6,110 bases of DNA from Nitrospiraceae bacterium (GTDB lineage: Bacteria; Nitrospirota; Nitrospiria; Nitrospirales; Nitrospiraceae). A model generated the notes under the pieces. The model was not told where the DNA came from. It searched no databases and was given only the letters and a program-made list of their open reading frames with translations. This document shows, one piece after another, positions 5,770 to 6,110 of this stretch (the first letter of the stretch is position 1; each line of letters starts with the position of its first letter). The stretch covers positions 1-6,110 of the forward strand of contig SXPO01000250.1 in NCBI GenBank assembly GCA_005793285.1, read 5' to 3'. The translations under genes and the position numbers were made by a program.

Positions 5770-6110
5770 ATGCTGACCATCGCATTATCGAAGGGGAAAT
5801 TGATCGAGTCGGCGCTGGATTTGTTTCGGCGAGCCGGGTATGAAACCGCCGGGTTATCCGGTGAAAGCCGGCGTCTGGTATTTGTCTGTGAAGAGATCGG
5901 CATCACGTTCCTGATCGTCCGGCCCAGCGATGTGCCGACCTATGTGGAATATGGGGGGGCGGACGCCGGAATCGTCGGCAAAGATGTGCTGTTGGAGCAA
6001 GACAGCGATGTTTATGAGCCATTGGATTTAGGGTTCGGAGCGTGTAGAATCTCGGTCGCCGCGCTTAAGGGAGAGGGGCTGCGCGATCGATTGTCGTCCA
6101 AGATCCGCGT
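5770..6110 (+). CDS. hisG: ATP phosphoribosyltransferase catalytic subunit, short form (5' part, runs off right edge)
   Basis: HisG condenses ATP with phosphoribosyl pyrophosphate, the first and feedback-controlled step of histidine synthesis. The 113 codons visible begin MLTIALSKGKLIESALDLF. They include LIVRPSDVPTYVEYGGAD (48-65), GIVGKDVLLE (67-76) and DLGFGACRISVA (86-97), all characteristic of the family. The N-terminal signature resembles short-form enzymes such as that of Bacillus subtilis more than the long E. coli form. The short form (about 210 residues) lacks the C-terminal regulatory domain and needs the partner HisZ. The C-terminus is outside the window, so the form is inferred. 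The ALSKGK segment differs slightly from the more common ALPKGR. Other his genes may follow downstream. Confidence 0.95.
   Translation, partial: MLTIALSKGKLIESALDLFRRAGYETAGLSGESRRLVFVCEEIGITFLIVRPSDVPTYVEYGGADAGIVGKDVLLEQDSDVYEPLDLGFGACRISVAALKGEGLRDRLSSKIR

Noticed and set aside
1..6110. Mobile elements, CRISPR arrays, tRNA or rRNA genes, defence systems
   Set aside because: I saw no regularly spaced direct repeats, terminal inverted repeats, transposase or integrase motifs, or cloverleaf-like sequences.

Overview
The window reads as an ordinary bacterial chromosome segment. Its core is a co-directional plus-strand block, rho - rpmE - prfA - prmC - murA - hisG, preceded by a divergent minus-strand gene for a DUF2203-family protein that runs off the left edge. 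Coding regions are roughly 52-67% GC in the stretches I counted by hand. Protein sequences and gene order fit a Nitrospira-like bacterium (Nitrospirota). A similar order is known in Desulfobacterota such as Geobacter, so the phylum is an inference, not a proof. There are no mobile elements, CRISPR arrays, tRNAs or rRNAs.

Layout. Positions 1-339 (minus) hold the first 113 codons of the DUF2203 gene. Positions 340-829 carry no convincing gene but do hold back-to-back promoters. The minus-strand promoter is moderate (-35 at 431-436, -10 at 408-413). The plus-strand promoter is near consensus: TTGACA at 473-478, a 17-nt spacer, TATGAT at 496-501. The latter implies a roughly 320-nt leader ahead of rho whose first 60 nt are C-rich and G-poor, as expected of a Rho loading site. 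Then come rho (830-2101) and rpmE (2197-2403), followed by a perfect 16-bp intrinsic terminator (2423-2464). Next, after only 38 nt, is prfA (2503-3582), then tightly packed prmC (3600-4475), murA (4490-5761) and the 5' part of hisG (5770 to the right edge).

How the genes fit together. Rho ends transcription, and L31 is a ribosomal protein. RF1 (prfA) ends translation at UAA/UAG, and PrmC methylates the GGQ glutamine of RF1, so enzyme and substrate are adjacent. MurA starts peptidoglycan precursor synthesis and HisG starts histidine synthesis; both are probably co-transcribed with prfA-prmC.

Most interesting points. (1) All five complete plus-strand genes end in UAG, the stop codon read only by RF1. 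(2) UAG readthrough from rpmE would carry a ribosome through the whole terminator hairpin before meeting UAA at 2464-2466, just upstream of prfA. This suggests a testable circuit in which RF1 shortage relieves termination ahead of the RF1 gene. (3) The rho leader has the composition expected for Rho autoregulation. Points 2 and 3 are hypotheses built on visible sequence and are not established for this organism.
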